64,000 bases of DNA from Streptomyces sp. NBC_01775 (GTDB lineage: Bacteria; Actinomycetota; Actinomycetes; Streptomycetales; Streptomycetaceae), in assembly GCF_035917675.1 (NCBI RefSeq), contig NZ_CP109104.1, forward strand, positions 3,658,001-3,722,000. Reading direction: 5' to 3'. The notes beneath the pieces are model-generated. The model made no database searches. It saw only the letters and a program-made list of their open reading frames with translations, and was not told the origin of the DNA. The position numbers and the translations under genes were made by a program. This document shows, in pieces, positions 1 through 7,727 of the stretch; the first letter of the stretch is position 1; every line of letters starts with the position of its first letter.

Positions 1-735
1 GGCGCGGTCGAGGGTGATGTGCCGCTCGACGAAGACCGCGCCGAGGGCGACGGCGGCGAGGGTCGTCTGGAGGCCGGTCTCGTGGCCGCTGTAGCCGATC
101 GGGACGTTGGGGAACTCCTCCTGGAGGGTGTGGATGACCCGCAGGTTCAGCTCCTCGGCCTTGGCCGGGTAGGTGGAGGTGGCGTGGCAGAGCAGGATGT
201 TCTCGCTGCCCAGGACCTCCACCGCGTGCCGGATCTGCTTCGGGGTGGACATACCGGTGGACAGGATGACGGTGCGGCCGGTCCCGCGGAGGGCGCGCAG
301 GAGTTCGTCGTCCGTGAGGGAGGCGGAGGCCACCTTGTGCGCGGGGACGTCGAACTTCTCCAGGAAGGCGATGGACTCCACGTCCCACGGGGAGGCGAAC
401 CAGTCGATGCCGCGCAGGGCGCAGTGGTCGCTGATGGCGCGGTAGTCGTCCTCGTCGAACTCGACGCGGTGGCGGTAGTCGATGTACGTCATCCGGCCCC
501 AGGGAGTGTCGCGCTCCAGGTCCCACTGGTCGCGGGGGGTGCAGATCTCGGGGGTGCGCTTTTGGAACTTGACGGCGTCGCAGCCCGCTTCGGCGGCGGC
601 GTCGATGAGCGCGAAGGCGTTGTCGAGGTCGCCGTTGTGGTTGATGCCGATCTCGCCGGTGACGTAGACGGGCTGGCCGGGGCCGGCGGTCTTGGAGCCG
701 AGGGCGCGGAGGCGGGCGGTGCTGTTCTTCATCAT
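1..735 (-). CDS. neuB: N-acetylneuraminate synthase family protein (NeuB), C-terminal part outside window
   Basis: NeuB-type synthases condense phosphoenolpyruvate with an N-acyl hexosamine or hexose to give a nine-carbon nonulosonic acid (sialic acid, legionaminic acid or Kdn). The 245 visible residues start MMKNSTARLRALG and contain the family hallmarks TGEIGINHNGD, DAVKFQKR, DWFASPWD, KVASASLTDD, ILSTGMSTP, LLCHATSTYPA and IGYSGHETG, typical of the TIM barrel. The reading frame is still open at base 1, so the end of the barrel and any SAF antifreeze-like domain are missing. The ATG pair at 735/732 follows a weak purine tract. It is the third gene of the minus-strand arm DUF6716-neuA-neuB. 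Whether the substrate leads to Neu5Ac or Kdn cannot be told from this fragment. Confidence 0.93.
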   Translation of the reverse strand, partial: MMKNSTARLRALGSKTAGPGQPVYVTGEIGINHNGDLDNAFALIDAAAEAGCDAVKFQKRTPEICTPRDQWDLERDTPWGRMTYIDYRHRVEFDEDDYRAISDHCALRGIDWFASPWDVESIAFLEKFDVPAHKVASASLTDDELLRALRGTGRTVILSTGMSTPKQIRHAVEVLGSENILLCHATSTYPAKAEELNLRVIHTLQEEFPNVPIGYSGHETGLQTTLAAVALGAVFVERHITLDRA

Positions 736-907
736 TTCTGAGGGTTTCTTTCTTGAGTCGTTGCTAAGGGCGTTGCGGGTTGGGGGGGAAGGGGTCGGGT
801 GTGTGGTGGGGGTAGGTTCTTTGCAGGTCAGGAGGCGGCGGGGGTGGGCGCCGGGCTCCGGGCGGGGGCCTCGCGGGGCGGGGCTCGGGGGCGGGCTCGC
901 GTCTTCT

Positions 908-2272
908 TCAGAGGGTGGGCCCCACGAGCCAGCCCGCGATCTCCCGCACCGCCCCCGCCCCACCCCCCCGGGTCGTGACGGCCCGGGCCGCGGCCCGCAC
1001 CACGTCGTGCGCGTCGGCGACCGCCACGGGCCAGCCCGCGAGCGCGAAGCACGGCAGGTCGTTGGCGTCGTTCCCCGCGTAGAGCACGCGTTCGGGCGCG
1101 ATGCCCTGTTCCTCGCACCACTGCTTGAGTGCGAGGTCCTTCCGGTCGATGCCGTGCAGCACGGGCAGCTTCAGCTTCGCCGCGCGCTGCGCCACGACCG
1201 GGTTCCGCTCCGTGGACAGGATCAGCACCTCCAGCCCGGCGCGGCGCAGCGCCGCGATGCCGAGCCCGTCGCCGCGGTGCACGGCGACCGTCTCCCGTCC
1301 GTCGGAGTCGACGTACACCCTGTCGTCGGTCTGGGTGCCGTCGAAGTCCAGTACGACCGCGTCCACGTCCTCCCGCGTCGGCAGGGCCGAGAGGCCCTCG
1401 CGCCCCGCGTCCAGCACCGGCGCCAGCGCGCGTGCGCGCGCCAGGTCGTGCGGGTCGTCGACCTCCAGCACGCGCGAGGGGTCGGTGCGCACCAGCGCGG
1501 TACGGCCGAAGAACCGGTGACCCGCCTCACGGAATCCCATGGCGTCCATGGCGTAGGCGGCTCCGGTCTCCAGCAGGTCCTGGGGCCGGTCCTGGCGCCG
1601 GGGCCTTACGGAACGGTCGTGGTTGATGCCGTACGCGCTCCCCTTGGCGCCCCCGCTCCCGTCACGGCCGCCGGCCGCCTCGTCACGGCCCGCGCCCCCG
1701 GCACGGCCCGCGCTCTCTTCACCACCGGCGGCCAGGTCACCGCCGGCGGCCAGGCCACCGCCACTGGCCAGGCCACCACCGGCAGCGCCCTCCCCGCCCA
1801 GGGCACCACCGGCAGCGGCGTCCCCCTCCCGCCAGACGAAGCCGTGGAACGGGGCCACCGTCAGCGCGCTGTCCGCGCCGTCCTCGACGACGGCCGCCGT
1901 GACGGCTTCCACGTCCTCGCGGACGAGGAACGGGCTGGTGCACTGCACCAGCAACACCGTGTGCAGCGGCCTGCGGTGGCGTGCCTCGTACGTGTCCATG
2001 GCGTGCAGGACGGCGGCCTCGCTGGTGGCCAGGTCGCCCGCGATCTCGGCGGGCCGCTCGACCACCTCGGCGCCGGCCGAGCGGGCGGCCTCGGCGATGG
2101 CGGAGTCGTCCGTGGAGACGACGACGTCGGTCACGTTCCGCGCGGCCAGGCACTCGCGCGCCGCGCGGGCGACGAGCGGGACCCCGGCGACGGGCGCGAG
2201 GTTCTTGGCGGCCACGCCCTTCGACCCGCCCCGGGCGGGGATCACCGCGAGGACACGGGGAGTAGGGGACAT
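908..2272 (-). CDS. neuA: CMP-nonulosonic acid synthetase fused to a KdsC-like HAD phosphatase
   Basis: This bifunctional enzyme (454 aa) should activate a nonulosonic acid to its CMP form; the HAD domain probably removes a phosphate from the precursor. Residues 1-280 are the cytidylyltransferase, with the nucleotide loop VIPARGGSKGV (10-20), STDD (53-56) and the substrate segment from about 212 (YGINHDRSVRPR). Residues 300-454 are the HAD domain, with nucleophile motif LDFDGTQTDD, STERN and GNDANDLP. Between residues 150 and 210 sits a Gly/Ala-rich low-complexity insertion made of short repeats, replacing what is normally a short loop. The ATG at 2272 is preceded by AGGAG six bases upstream. 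An upstream in-frame ATG at 2425 overlaps the DUF6716 stop, but the extra 51 residues look non-conserved. Confidence 0.9.
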   Translation of the reverse strand: MSPTPRVLAVIPARGGSKGVAAKNLAPVAGVPLVARAARECLAARNVTDVVVSTDDSAIAEAARSAGAEVVERPAEIAGDLATSEAAVLHAMDTYEARHRRPLHTVLLVQCTSPFLVREDVEAVTAAVVEDGADSALTVAPFHGFVWREGDAAAGGALGGEGAAGGGLASGGGLAAGGDLAAGGEESAGRAGGAGRDEAAGGRDGSGGAKGSAYGINHDRSVRPRRQDRPQDLLETGAAYAMDAMGFREAGHRFFGRTALVRTDPSRVLEVDDPHDLARARALAPVLDAGREGLSALPTREDVDAVVLDFDGTQTDDRVYVDSDGRETVAVHRGDGLGIAALRRAGLEVLILSTERNPVVAQRAAKLKLPVLHGIDRKDLALKQWCEEQGIAPERVLYAGNDANDLPCFALAGWPVAVADAHDVVRAAARAVTTRGGGAGAVREIAGWLVGPTL

Positions 2273-2424
2273 GCTGACTCCTGAGTGTGGCTGTGGCTCG
2301 GGGTGGGACTCGGACTGGGAACCGGACCGGGCATCGGACCGGTGGACGAGCCGGATATCGGCCCGGGAAGCGGACCGGCGACCCGGCAGGGCATCGGGCC
2401 GGGACGCGTGGCGGGAGTCGGGCA

Positions 2425-4053
2425 TCACAGCTCGCCCGCCTTCCGGATGAGGGGCGCGACGCGCTGTACGCCGTGCCGGTAGGCGCCCCTGGCGGCCTCG
2501 CGCACGACGCGGCGCACGACGCCGGGCTCGCTCCCCCCGCCCTCCCCCGGACCGGCGTCGGCGCCTCCCGCCGGAGAGCCGTCAGGGGTGAGGCCGTAGC
2601 GGCGCAGGATCGCCGGGAGGTAGCCGGGTGCGGTCCGCTCCGTGTAGTAGGGGGTGAGCGGCGGCAGCCCGGTCCCGGCGGAGCGCGCCGTCAGTTCCGC
2701 GACCCGCTCGCGCGCCGCGGCGAACGGCTTCCGGGCGCGCGCCCCCTGGTGGAGCACCCATTTCTCGTCGGCCTGCGGGAGCAGACCGTCGTCGAGCTGG
2801 TCCCAGGAGACGAGGCATCCGGAGCCGGTGAAGTAGTGGTTGCCGAGCGTCTCGCGGACGCCGAGGTCGGTGAGGACGGCGGTGGGCACGCCTCGGTGCA
2901 GGGACTCCAGCGCCGCGGTCGAGCTGACGGTGACGAGCAGCCCGCCGGTGAGTGCGGCGCGGTCGAGGATCTGCCCCATGTGCCCGTAGACGAGGCGGCA
3001 GTTGGCGGGCAGTCCGCCGTGCGCGCCGTCGCTGCCGGGGAGCTTGCGGACGAGCTTTTGGTAGGGCTGCTCCTCGATGTGGGTGGTGTGTTCGCCCGGC
3101 TTGCTGCGGAGCTTGATCAGCACCTCGCGCTCGGGGTGCCGCAGCGCGTGGGCCACGGCCCGGCCCAGCAGGTACGCGCGGTCCTCGCGGCTCGCGGGCA
3201 CGGAGGGCTGGACGGCGAAGACGACGGTGAACCGCCCCTCGGCGCCACTCCCCCCAGCCGCCACCCCAGCAGGACCCGCCACCTCAGCACGGCCCGCCAC
3301 CTCAGCGGGACCCGCCTCCTCAGCGGGACCCGACTCGTCAGCCCCTTCGGCCCCTTCAACACCGCGCGCCGGCCCGGCCCCTTCGCCGCCGTCCGCGTCC
3401 TCCAGGAACGGCAGCGCGCAGCGCACCACTCCCCCGCTCTCCGCGCCGACCCCCTCGTAGACCGCGCGGAAGCGCTCCGCGTCATGAGGGGAGTTGGCGA
3501 GGACGAGGTCGGCGCCGTGGCGCAGCAGGAGGCCGTCGGTGAGCTTCTCGTAGACGACGCCCACATATCCGGTGACGACGACGGGCCTGCGGCCGGCAGC
3601 GGGCCCTCCGCCGGGCCGGCCTTCGTCGCGGCCTTCGTCGGTCCGGCCTTCGTCGGTCCGGCCTTCGTCGAGGGCTCCGTCGGGGTGTCCCTCGTCGCGC
3701 TCGGCGACCGCCCGGTTCAGGCCGTGCAGCACGGCCTGGACGGCGCCGCCGACGCAGGCGAGGACGACCACGTCGTAGGCGTCGGGCGCGGTGGCCGCGC
3801 GGAGGAACTCGGCGGTCGTCACCTCGCGCAGGGTCTCGACGGTGACGCCGACCTCGGCGAGCTGGCGCGGGGTGGGCGTGGCCCGCCCGCGCAGCAGGAG
3901 GCCGTCGATCCGGGCCTCGGGGGCGAGCCTGCGTGCGGTGAGCGCTCCCCATTTCCACCGGGTGTCGGAATCGGCGAGCACCGCGACCCGGGCCGGGCCG
4001 GCCGGGGTGGGGGCCGCCGTGGAAGGCGGAGAAGTGTTTTCTCGTGAGGGCAC
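2425..4053 (-). CDS. DUF6716-type putative glycosyltransferase
   Basis: This is a protein of about 542 aa resembling the DUF6716 putative glycosyltransferases that in Streptomyces accompany NeuA/NeuB genes; the exact sugar transfer is unknown. The N-terminal half has a Rossmann-like start (VAVLADSDTRWKWG). The C-terminal half has motifs reminiscent of CDP-glycerol/capsule transferases (LIKLRSKPGEH, LVTVSSTAALES, GVPTAVLTDLG). Two low-complexity insertions stand out: DEGRT-type repeats and a Glu/Ala/Gly/Pro stretch rich in AEVAG. The start is uncertain. GTG at 4053 is chosen because the 13 residues from the TTG at 4092 add nothing recognisable. It is first in the minus-strand arm and shares a divergent promoter region (4054-4241) with the family 2 transferase. 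Its TGA overlaps an ATG of the neuA reading frame. Confidence 0.75.
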   Translation of the reverse strand: MPSRENTSPPSTAAPTPAGPARVAVLADSDTRWKWGALTARRLAPEARIDGLLLRGRATPTPRQLAEVGVTVETLREVTTAEFLRAATAPDAYDVVVLACVGGAVQAVLHGLNRAVAERDEGHPDGALDEGRTDEGRTDEGRDEGRPGGGPAAGRRPVVVTGYVGVVYEKLTDGLLLRHGADLVLANSPHDAERFRAVYEGVGAESGGVVRCALPFLEDADGGEGAGPARGVEGAEGADESGPAEEAGPAEVAGRAEVAGPAGVAAGGSGAEGRFTVVFAVQPSVPASREDRAYLLGRAVAHALRHPEREVLIKLRSKPGEHTTHIEEQPYQKLVRKLPGSDGAHGGLPANCRLVYGHMGQILDRAALTGGLLVTVSSTAALESLHRGVPTAVLTDLGVRETLGNHYFTGSGCLVSWDQLDDGLLPQADEKWVLHQGARARKPFAAARERVAELTARSAGTGLPPLTPYYTERTAPGYLPAILRRYGLTPDGSPAGGADAGPGEGGGSEPGVVRRVVREAARGAYRHGVQRVAPLIRKAGEL

Positions 4054-4241
4054 GTCGCCGACGTTAGGAAGGGATGTGGGAAGACGGCCCAACGTGAATA
4101 CAACAGACGGTTAACAGCACACCGACGAATGGCCAACCGGTTCGTTCCGGTGCCGCGTTCACCGTCCCGCCATGTGTCGTTCACTCCAGGGTCCGCCGCA
4201 GGTCAAGACGGGGGTTGGGCGCGGCACCTAGGGTCCCTCGG

Positions 4242-5429
4242 GTGGTCAAGCTCTCCGTCATCGTGCCGTTTTACAACGTGCAGTCCTATGCCCCGGAAAC
4301 GCTACGGAGTCTCCGTGCGAACGCGCGAGAGGATTTCGAATTCATTCTGGTAGACGACGCCTCCTCCGACGAGACGCCGGAGATTCTGGAGCGTGCCGAA
4401 CGCGAATTTCAGGGTGCCGCGCGGGTGATCCGTGTGCGGCACGCGCGCAACGGCGGTCTCGCCACGGCGCGGAACACCGGCCTGGACCGGGCGAGCGGTG
4501 AATTCGTCACCTTCCTGGACGGTGACGACTGGCTGGCGCCCGGCTACTACGAGGAGCTGGTCGCCTGTATCGAGCGGCTGGGCTGCGAGTTCGTCCGCAC
4601 CGACCATGTGCAGTGCACGGCTCGCGCCCGCACCCTCGCGCGGGTGCCGCACGGCAGGCGGGGCATCGTGACCGATCCCCGGGACGCGATCTTGCCGGTG
4701 GGGCGGACCACGTCCGTGGACTACGCGTACGCGTGGGCGGGGATCTACCACCGCAGGCTGCTGGACGACGGGCTGCTGCACTTCCGGCACGGGCTGCGCA
4801 CGGCCGAGGACAGGCCCTGGATCTGGCAGCTGCACCGGGAGGCGCGCTCGTTCGCGGCCGTGGGGCTGCTGGGCGTCTTCTACCGGCGCGGGGTGGCCTC
4901 GTCGCTGACGCAGATCGGGGATGTGCGGCAGCTCGACTTCATCCGCGCCTTCGACCAGGTGATCGAGGAGACCTCGCGCGACAAGGACGCCGAGGTGCTG
5001 TTGCCGAAGGCGGTGCGCACGTACTGCGCGATCATCTCGCACCATCTCACCAGCGGCAGGTTCGAGCCACAGGTGGCGCGGAAGCTGCGGTCGATGAGCT
5101 CGGCGGCACTCAAGCGGCTGCCCTCCGGTCTGCTGTCGGAGGCGCTGGACTCCATGGACGCCGAGCGCGCCTCGCGGCTGCGGCGGCTGCGCAGGCGGCC
5201 CTTCCAGGACAGCGAGACCCCGTCCGACGGGGGCGAGGGCACGCCCGGCACGGAGAACGACACGGACGGCCCCGACACCGGCACCGGCCCCGGCAGCCCC
5301 GACACCGGCGGCCCGGACACGGACACAGGACCAGACACGGACACAGCCACGGACACGGGCACGGACAGTGACCGCGGCGCAGCCGCCGCAGCGGGCAGTG
5401 ACCGTCCGGGCACGGGGGTGCGGGTCTGA
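4242..5429 (+). CDS. family 2 glycosyltransferase
   Basis: This GT-A-fold glycosyltransferase (395 aa) is expected to add a sugar in cell-wall glycopolymer synthesis on the cytoplasmic side. The N-terminal domain shows KLSVIVPFYNV, LVDDASSDETPE and the metal-binding FLDGDDWL, all standard for family 2. The last ~70 residues are a low-complexity tail of Asp/Thr/Gly/Pro repeats (variants of DTGTGP) with no domain resemblance. GTG at 4242 is taken because it directly precedes the beta strand KLSVIVPFYN; an in-frame TTG lies at 4215. The stop overlaps the ATG of the polysialyltransferase-family gene (TGATG), so the two are translationally coupled. Homologues in nonulosonic-acid clusters support a role there, but donor and acceptor are unknown. 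Confidence 0.9.
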   Translation: MVKLSVIVPFYNVQSYAPETLRSLRANAREDFEFILVDDASSDETPEILERAEREFQGAARVIRVRHARNGGLATARNTGLDRASGEFVTFLDGDDWLAPGYYEELVACIERLGCEFVRTDHVQCTARARTLARVPHGRRGIVTDPRDAILPVGRTTSVDYAYAWAGIYHRRLLDDGLLHFRHGLRTAEDRPWIWQLHREARSFAAVGLLGVFYRRGVASSLTQIGDVRQLDFIRAFDQVIEETSRDKDAEVLLPKAVRTYCAIISHHLTSGRFEPQVARKLRSMSSAALKRLPSGLLSEALDSMDAERASRLRRLRRRPFQDSETPSDGGEGTPGTENDTDGPDTGTGPGSPDTGGPDTDTGPDTDTATDTGTDSDRGAAAAAGSDRPGTGVRV

Positions 5430-6787
5430 TGCGTACGCAGATCTTCTTCGCCTCCACCCTCTACGGTGCCGCCACGCTGGCCGCGGCGCTGGACGCGGAC
5501 CGGTTCGCCCCGGCGGACCGGCGCCTGCTGCTGGTCAGCAACAACTCCGCCAACCCGGAGACGGCGCCCCCGCTGGACGCCATGCCGGGCTTCGAGCGGC
5601 TGCGGGACCGCTTCGACCGGGTGCTGTCCTGGAACGAGGCGATCCGCCCGTTCCATCCGGGCGGCTGGTCCCCGCGCACGGACGACGCGCCGCTGTGGGA
5701 GCGGTATCTGCGGATGCTGTGGGGCCTGGGCGACGAGCCCGGGCACACCGGGTACACCGGCAACGACGTCGAACTCGTGCTGGAGTCGATCCAGGTGGAG
5801 CCGGCGCTGGCGGTGGCCCGGCTGTTCCCCGACGCGCCGATCGACGTGTACGCCGACGGCCTGATGAGCTACGGCCCCACCCGCAACAAACTGGATCCGC
5901 TGGTGGGTTCGCGGGTGCGGCGCCTGCTGCACCTGGAGCTGATCCCGGGGCTGACCCCGCTGCTGCTGTCGGAGTTCGGCGTCCCGGCCGAGGTGGTGCC
6001 CGCGGATGCCTTCACCGCCGTGCTGGCCGAACTCGGGCAGGACGTCCCGCCGTCCGTGACGGCCGCACCCCGAGGCGGTGCCCTGCTGCTGGGGCAGTAT
6101 CTGTCCGCGCTGGACATCCTGACCGCCGAGGAGGAGGAACAGCTCCACCTGCGCATGCTGCGCGGGGCCGCCGAGCGCGGCCACCGGAAGGTGGTCTTCA
6201 AGCCGCACCCGGTGGCCCCGGCCCGCTACTCACGCGCCCTGGAGAAGGAGGCGGGCGAGCTGGGCGTCGAGCTGACGGTGCTGGGCTCGCCGGTGCTGGC
6301 CGAGGTGCTGTACGAGCGGATGCGGCCCGCGCTGGTGGTGGGCTGCTTCTCGACGGCGCTGCTGACCGCGTCCGCCTTCTACGGCCTGCCGGTGGCGCGT
6401 ACGGGCACCGGACAGCTGCTGGAGCGGGTGACGCCATATCAGAACAGCAACCGGATCCCGGTGACGCTGGTGGACGCCGTCCTGCCGGACCTCGACGACG
6501 AGGCCGCTGCCTTCGAGCCGCGCGGCGGTACGGAGCTGACGGGCCTGGTGCGCGCCGTGGGCTTCTGCATGCAGCCCCAGGTGTATCCGGAGCTGCGGTC
6601 CGAGGCCGAGCGCTACCTGAGCACCCAGCTGGACGCGACGACCTGGCGCTATTTCAAGCGCCGGCGGCTGACGTCGCTGGCCCTGCCGGGTGCGGTCCCG
6701 CGCCAGTTCGCCTTCGTGCCGCGCAACAGGGCGGTGCGCAAGGTCGCCCGCCGCGCCCGCGCCCTGAAGCGCGCGGCCATGGGCTGA
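5429..6787 (+). CDS. polysialyltransferase-family glycosyltransferase
   Basis: This 452 aa protein resembles the bacterial alpha-2,8-polysialyltransferase family (GT52/PF07388-like), which moves CMP-activated nonulosonic acids onto a growing chain. It starts MRTQIFFASTLYGAATLAAA. Mid-protein it has VYADGLMSYGPTRNK, matching the acidic-Gly motif. It then has VVFKPHPVAPAR (the HP motif) and VVGCFSTALLTASAFYG (the Ser/Thr motif near the CMP site). The basic C-terminus, ending in repeated Arg/Ala, could associate with the membrane. It is translationally coupled to the GT2 gene and faces the neuA/neuB arm, so it probably uses the CMP sugar made there. In S. coelicolor similar genes serve Kdn-containing teichulosonic acid; that this polymer is made here is inference. 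Confidence 0.88.
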   Translation: MRTQIFFASTLYGAATLAAALDADRFAPADRRLLLVSNNSANPETAPPLDAMPGFERLRDRFDRVLSWNEAIRPFHPGGWSPRTDDAPLWERYLRMLWGLGDEPGHTGYTGNDVELVLESIQVEPALAVARLFPDAPIDVYADGLMSYGPTRNKLDPLVGSRVRRLLHLELIPGLTPLLLSEFGVPAEVVPADAFTAVLAELGQDVPPSVTAAPRGGALLLGQYLSALDILTAEEEEQLHLRMLRGAAERGHRKVVFKPHPVAPARYSRALEKEAGELGVELTVLGSPVLAEVLYERMRPALVVGCFSTALLTASAFYGLPVARTGTGQLLERVTPYQNSNRIPVTLVDAVLPDLDDEAAAFEPRGGTELTGLVRAVGFCMQPQVYPELRSEAERYLSTQLDATTWRYFKRRRLTSLALPGAVPRQFAFVPRNRAVRKVARRARALKRAAMG

Positions 6788-6903
6788 GCCCCACCGGATA
6801 CGGCTCAGGTCGTACCCGGGAGCGCCGGCGGGTACCTCTGCGGGCTGACGGCGGCCCCGTCCACGGAGCGATGTGGCGGGTGGGCCGGGAGGGGGATTCT
6901 GAG

Positions 6904-6930
6904 GCGGTACGGACGCGGTGTCCGTACCGC
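6904..6930. terminator. perfect 11-bp stem-loop between two genes
   Basis: GCGGTACGGAC and GTCCGTACCGC form an 11-bp perfect stem with a five-base loop, 117 bases after the polysialyltransferase stop and 37 bases before the next ATG. There is no T-tract. It could end the glycosyltransferase transcript or lie in the leader of the downstream secreted protein. A shorter palindrome TTCGCGAA follows at about 6937. Confidence 0.5.
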
Positions 6931-6966
6931 ATCCCTTCGCGAAGGAAGGGAAGTTGGGGGTTCCTC

Positions 6967-7605
6967 ATGCGTAGAAGTCCGAGTTGGAGACGGGGGCGGG
7001 GGCGCGCCGTGCTGCTGACGGCGGCGGTGGTGCTGGCGGGGACGGTCGCCGCGAGCGCCGCGAGCGCCGCGCCCGCGCACCGGACGCCGCACGGACCGGG
7101 CCGGGCCGCCCCGCACACGGGCGCGGACGCGGACGCGGACAAGCGCGGTGCGGGCCGGGGGGACGAGGCCCGCCTGTACGGGTCGGCCAAAATGCACCGC
7201 GCTGACGGGCAGCGGGTCCGCTTCGCCTTCGACGCGCGCGGCTTCGGCGACGCGGCCACGGAGCAGGGCACCTCGCGCGGCACCTTCCGCTTCAGCCACT
7301 ACACCCCCGACGGTTCGTCAGGGGCCTGGGCGAAGGGGCGGATCGACTGCCTGACAACGGGCGGCGGCAAGGTGGCCACGGCCACCGGCATCGTCACCGA
7401 GACCGACCTGGAGGGCCTCAAGGGCAAGCGGGTCGGCTTCACCGTCCAGGACGACGGCCGCCACGACCACCTCGGCTACAGCTGGGCCAGTGGCAACCCG
7501 CGGGAGATGGACGTCGCCCCCTGCCTGAGCGCGGCCCCCTACGAGACGGTGGAGAAGGGCGACTTCACCGTCCACCACAAGCTCCCGCCCGCCCCGCAGG
7601 AGTGA
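6967..7605 (+). CDS. secreted protein of unknown function
   Basis: This is a 212 aa exported protein. It has a classical signal peptide: an Arg-rich n-region (MRRSPSWRRGRGR), a hydrophobic core LLTAAVVLAGTVAAS and an AXA-like cleavage region around SAASAAPA. A disordered His/Pro/Ala/Asp stretch follows. The globular part (about 65-200) is beta-rich, with phrases such as MHRADGQRVRFAFDARG, GTFRFSHYTPDG, WAKGRIDCLTTGG and VGFTVQDDG. This type of repeat-poor domain is common in Streptomyces hypotheticals that bind or sense something outside the cell, but no function is known to me. Two cysteines (in IDCLTT and VAPCLS) could pair. ATG at 6967 has a G-rich stretch upstream. It stands alone, convergent with the amidase. 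Confidence 0.85.
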   Translation: MRRSPSWRRGRGRAVLLTAAVVLAGTVAASAASAAPAHRTPHGPGRAAPHTGADADADKRGAGRGDEARLYGSAKMHRADGQRVRFAFDARGFGDAATEQGTSRGTFRFSHYTPDGSSGAWAKGRIDCLTTGGGKVATATGIVTETDLEGLKGKRVGFTVQDDGRHDHLGYSWASGNPREMDVAPCLSAAPYETVEKGDFTVHHKLPPAPQE

Positions 7606-7620
7606 TCCCGGACCACGGGG

Positions 7621-7678
7621 TGGATCCGGGCCGCGGGTGAACCCAGGACGCGGATGGACCCGGGCCGCGGGTGAACCC
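7621..7678. repeat. 24-bp direct repeat, two copies, between convergent genes
   Basis: Two copies of TGGAYCCGGGCCGCGGGTGA followed by ACCC lie at 7621-7644 and 7655-7678, with one mismatch and a 34-base period. They occupy the spacer between the secreted-protein stop and the amidase stop. Each copy contains the palindrome CCGCGG. No function is evident. Confidence 0.7.
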
Positions 7679-7727
7679 CGGCCGCGCCCCGGACGGGGAG
7701 GGCCCGCGACGCCCGGAGCGCCGGCAC

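Noticed and set aside
2273..2428. N-terminal extension of NeuA to an ATG overlapping the DUF6716 stop
   Set aside because: The TGATG overlap is tempting, but AGGAG before ATG 2272 and the repeat-like composition of the extension favour the shorter start.
5368..6966. Long plus-strand frame ahead of the secreted protein
   Set aside because: It is a shifted frame of the polysialyltransferase gene with Arg/Ala/Gly-rich nonsense; the signal peptide begins at 6967.
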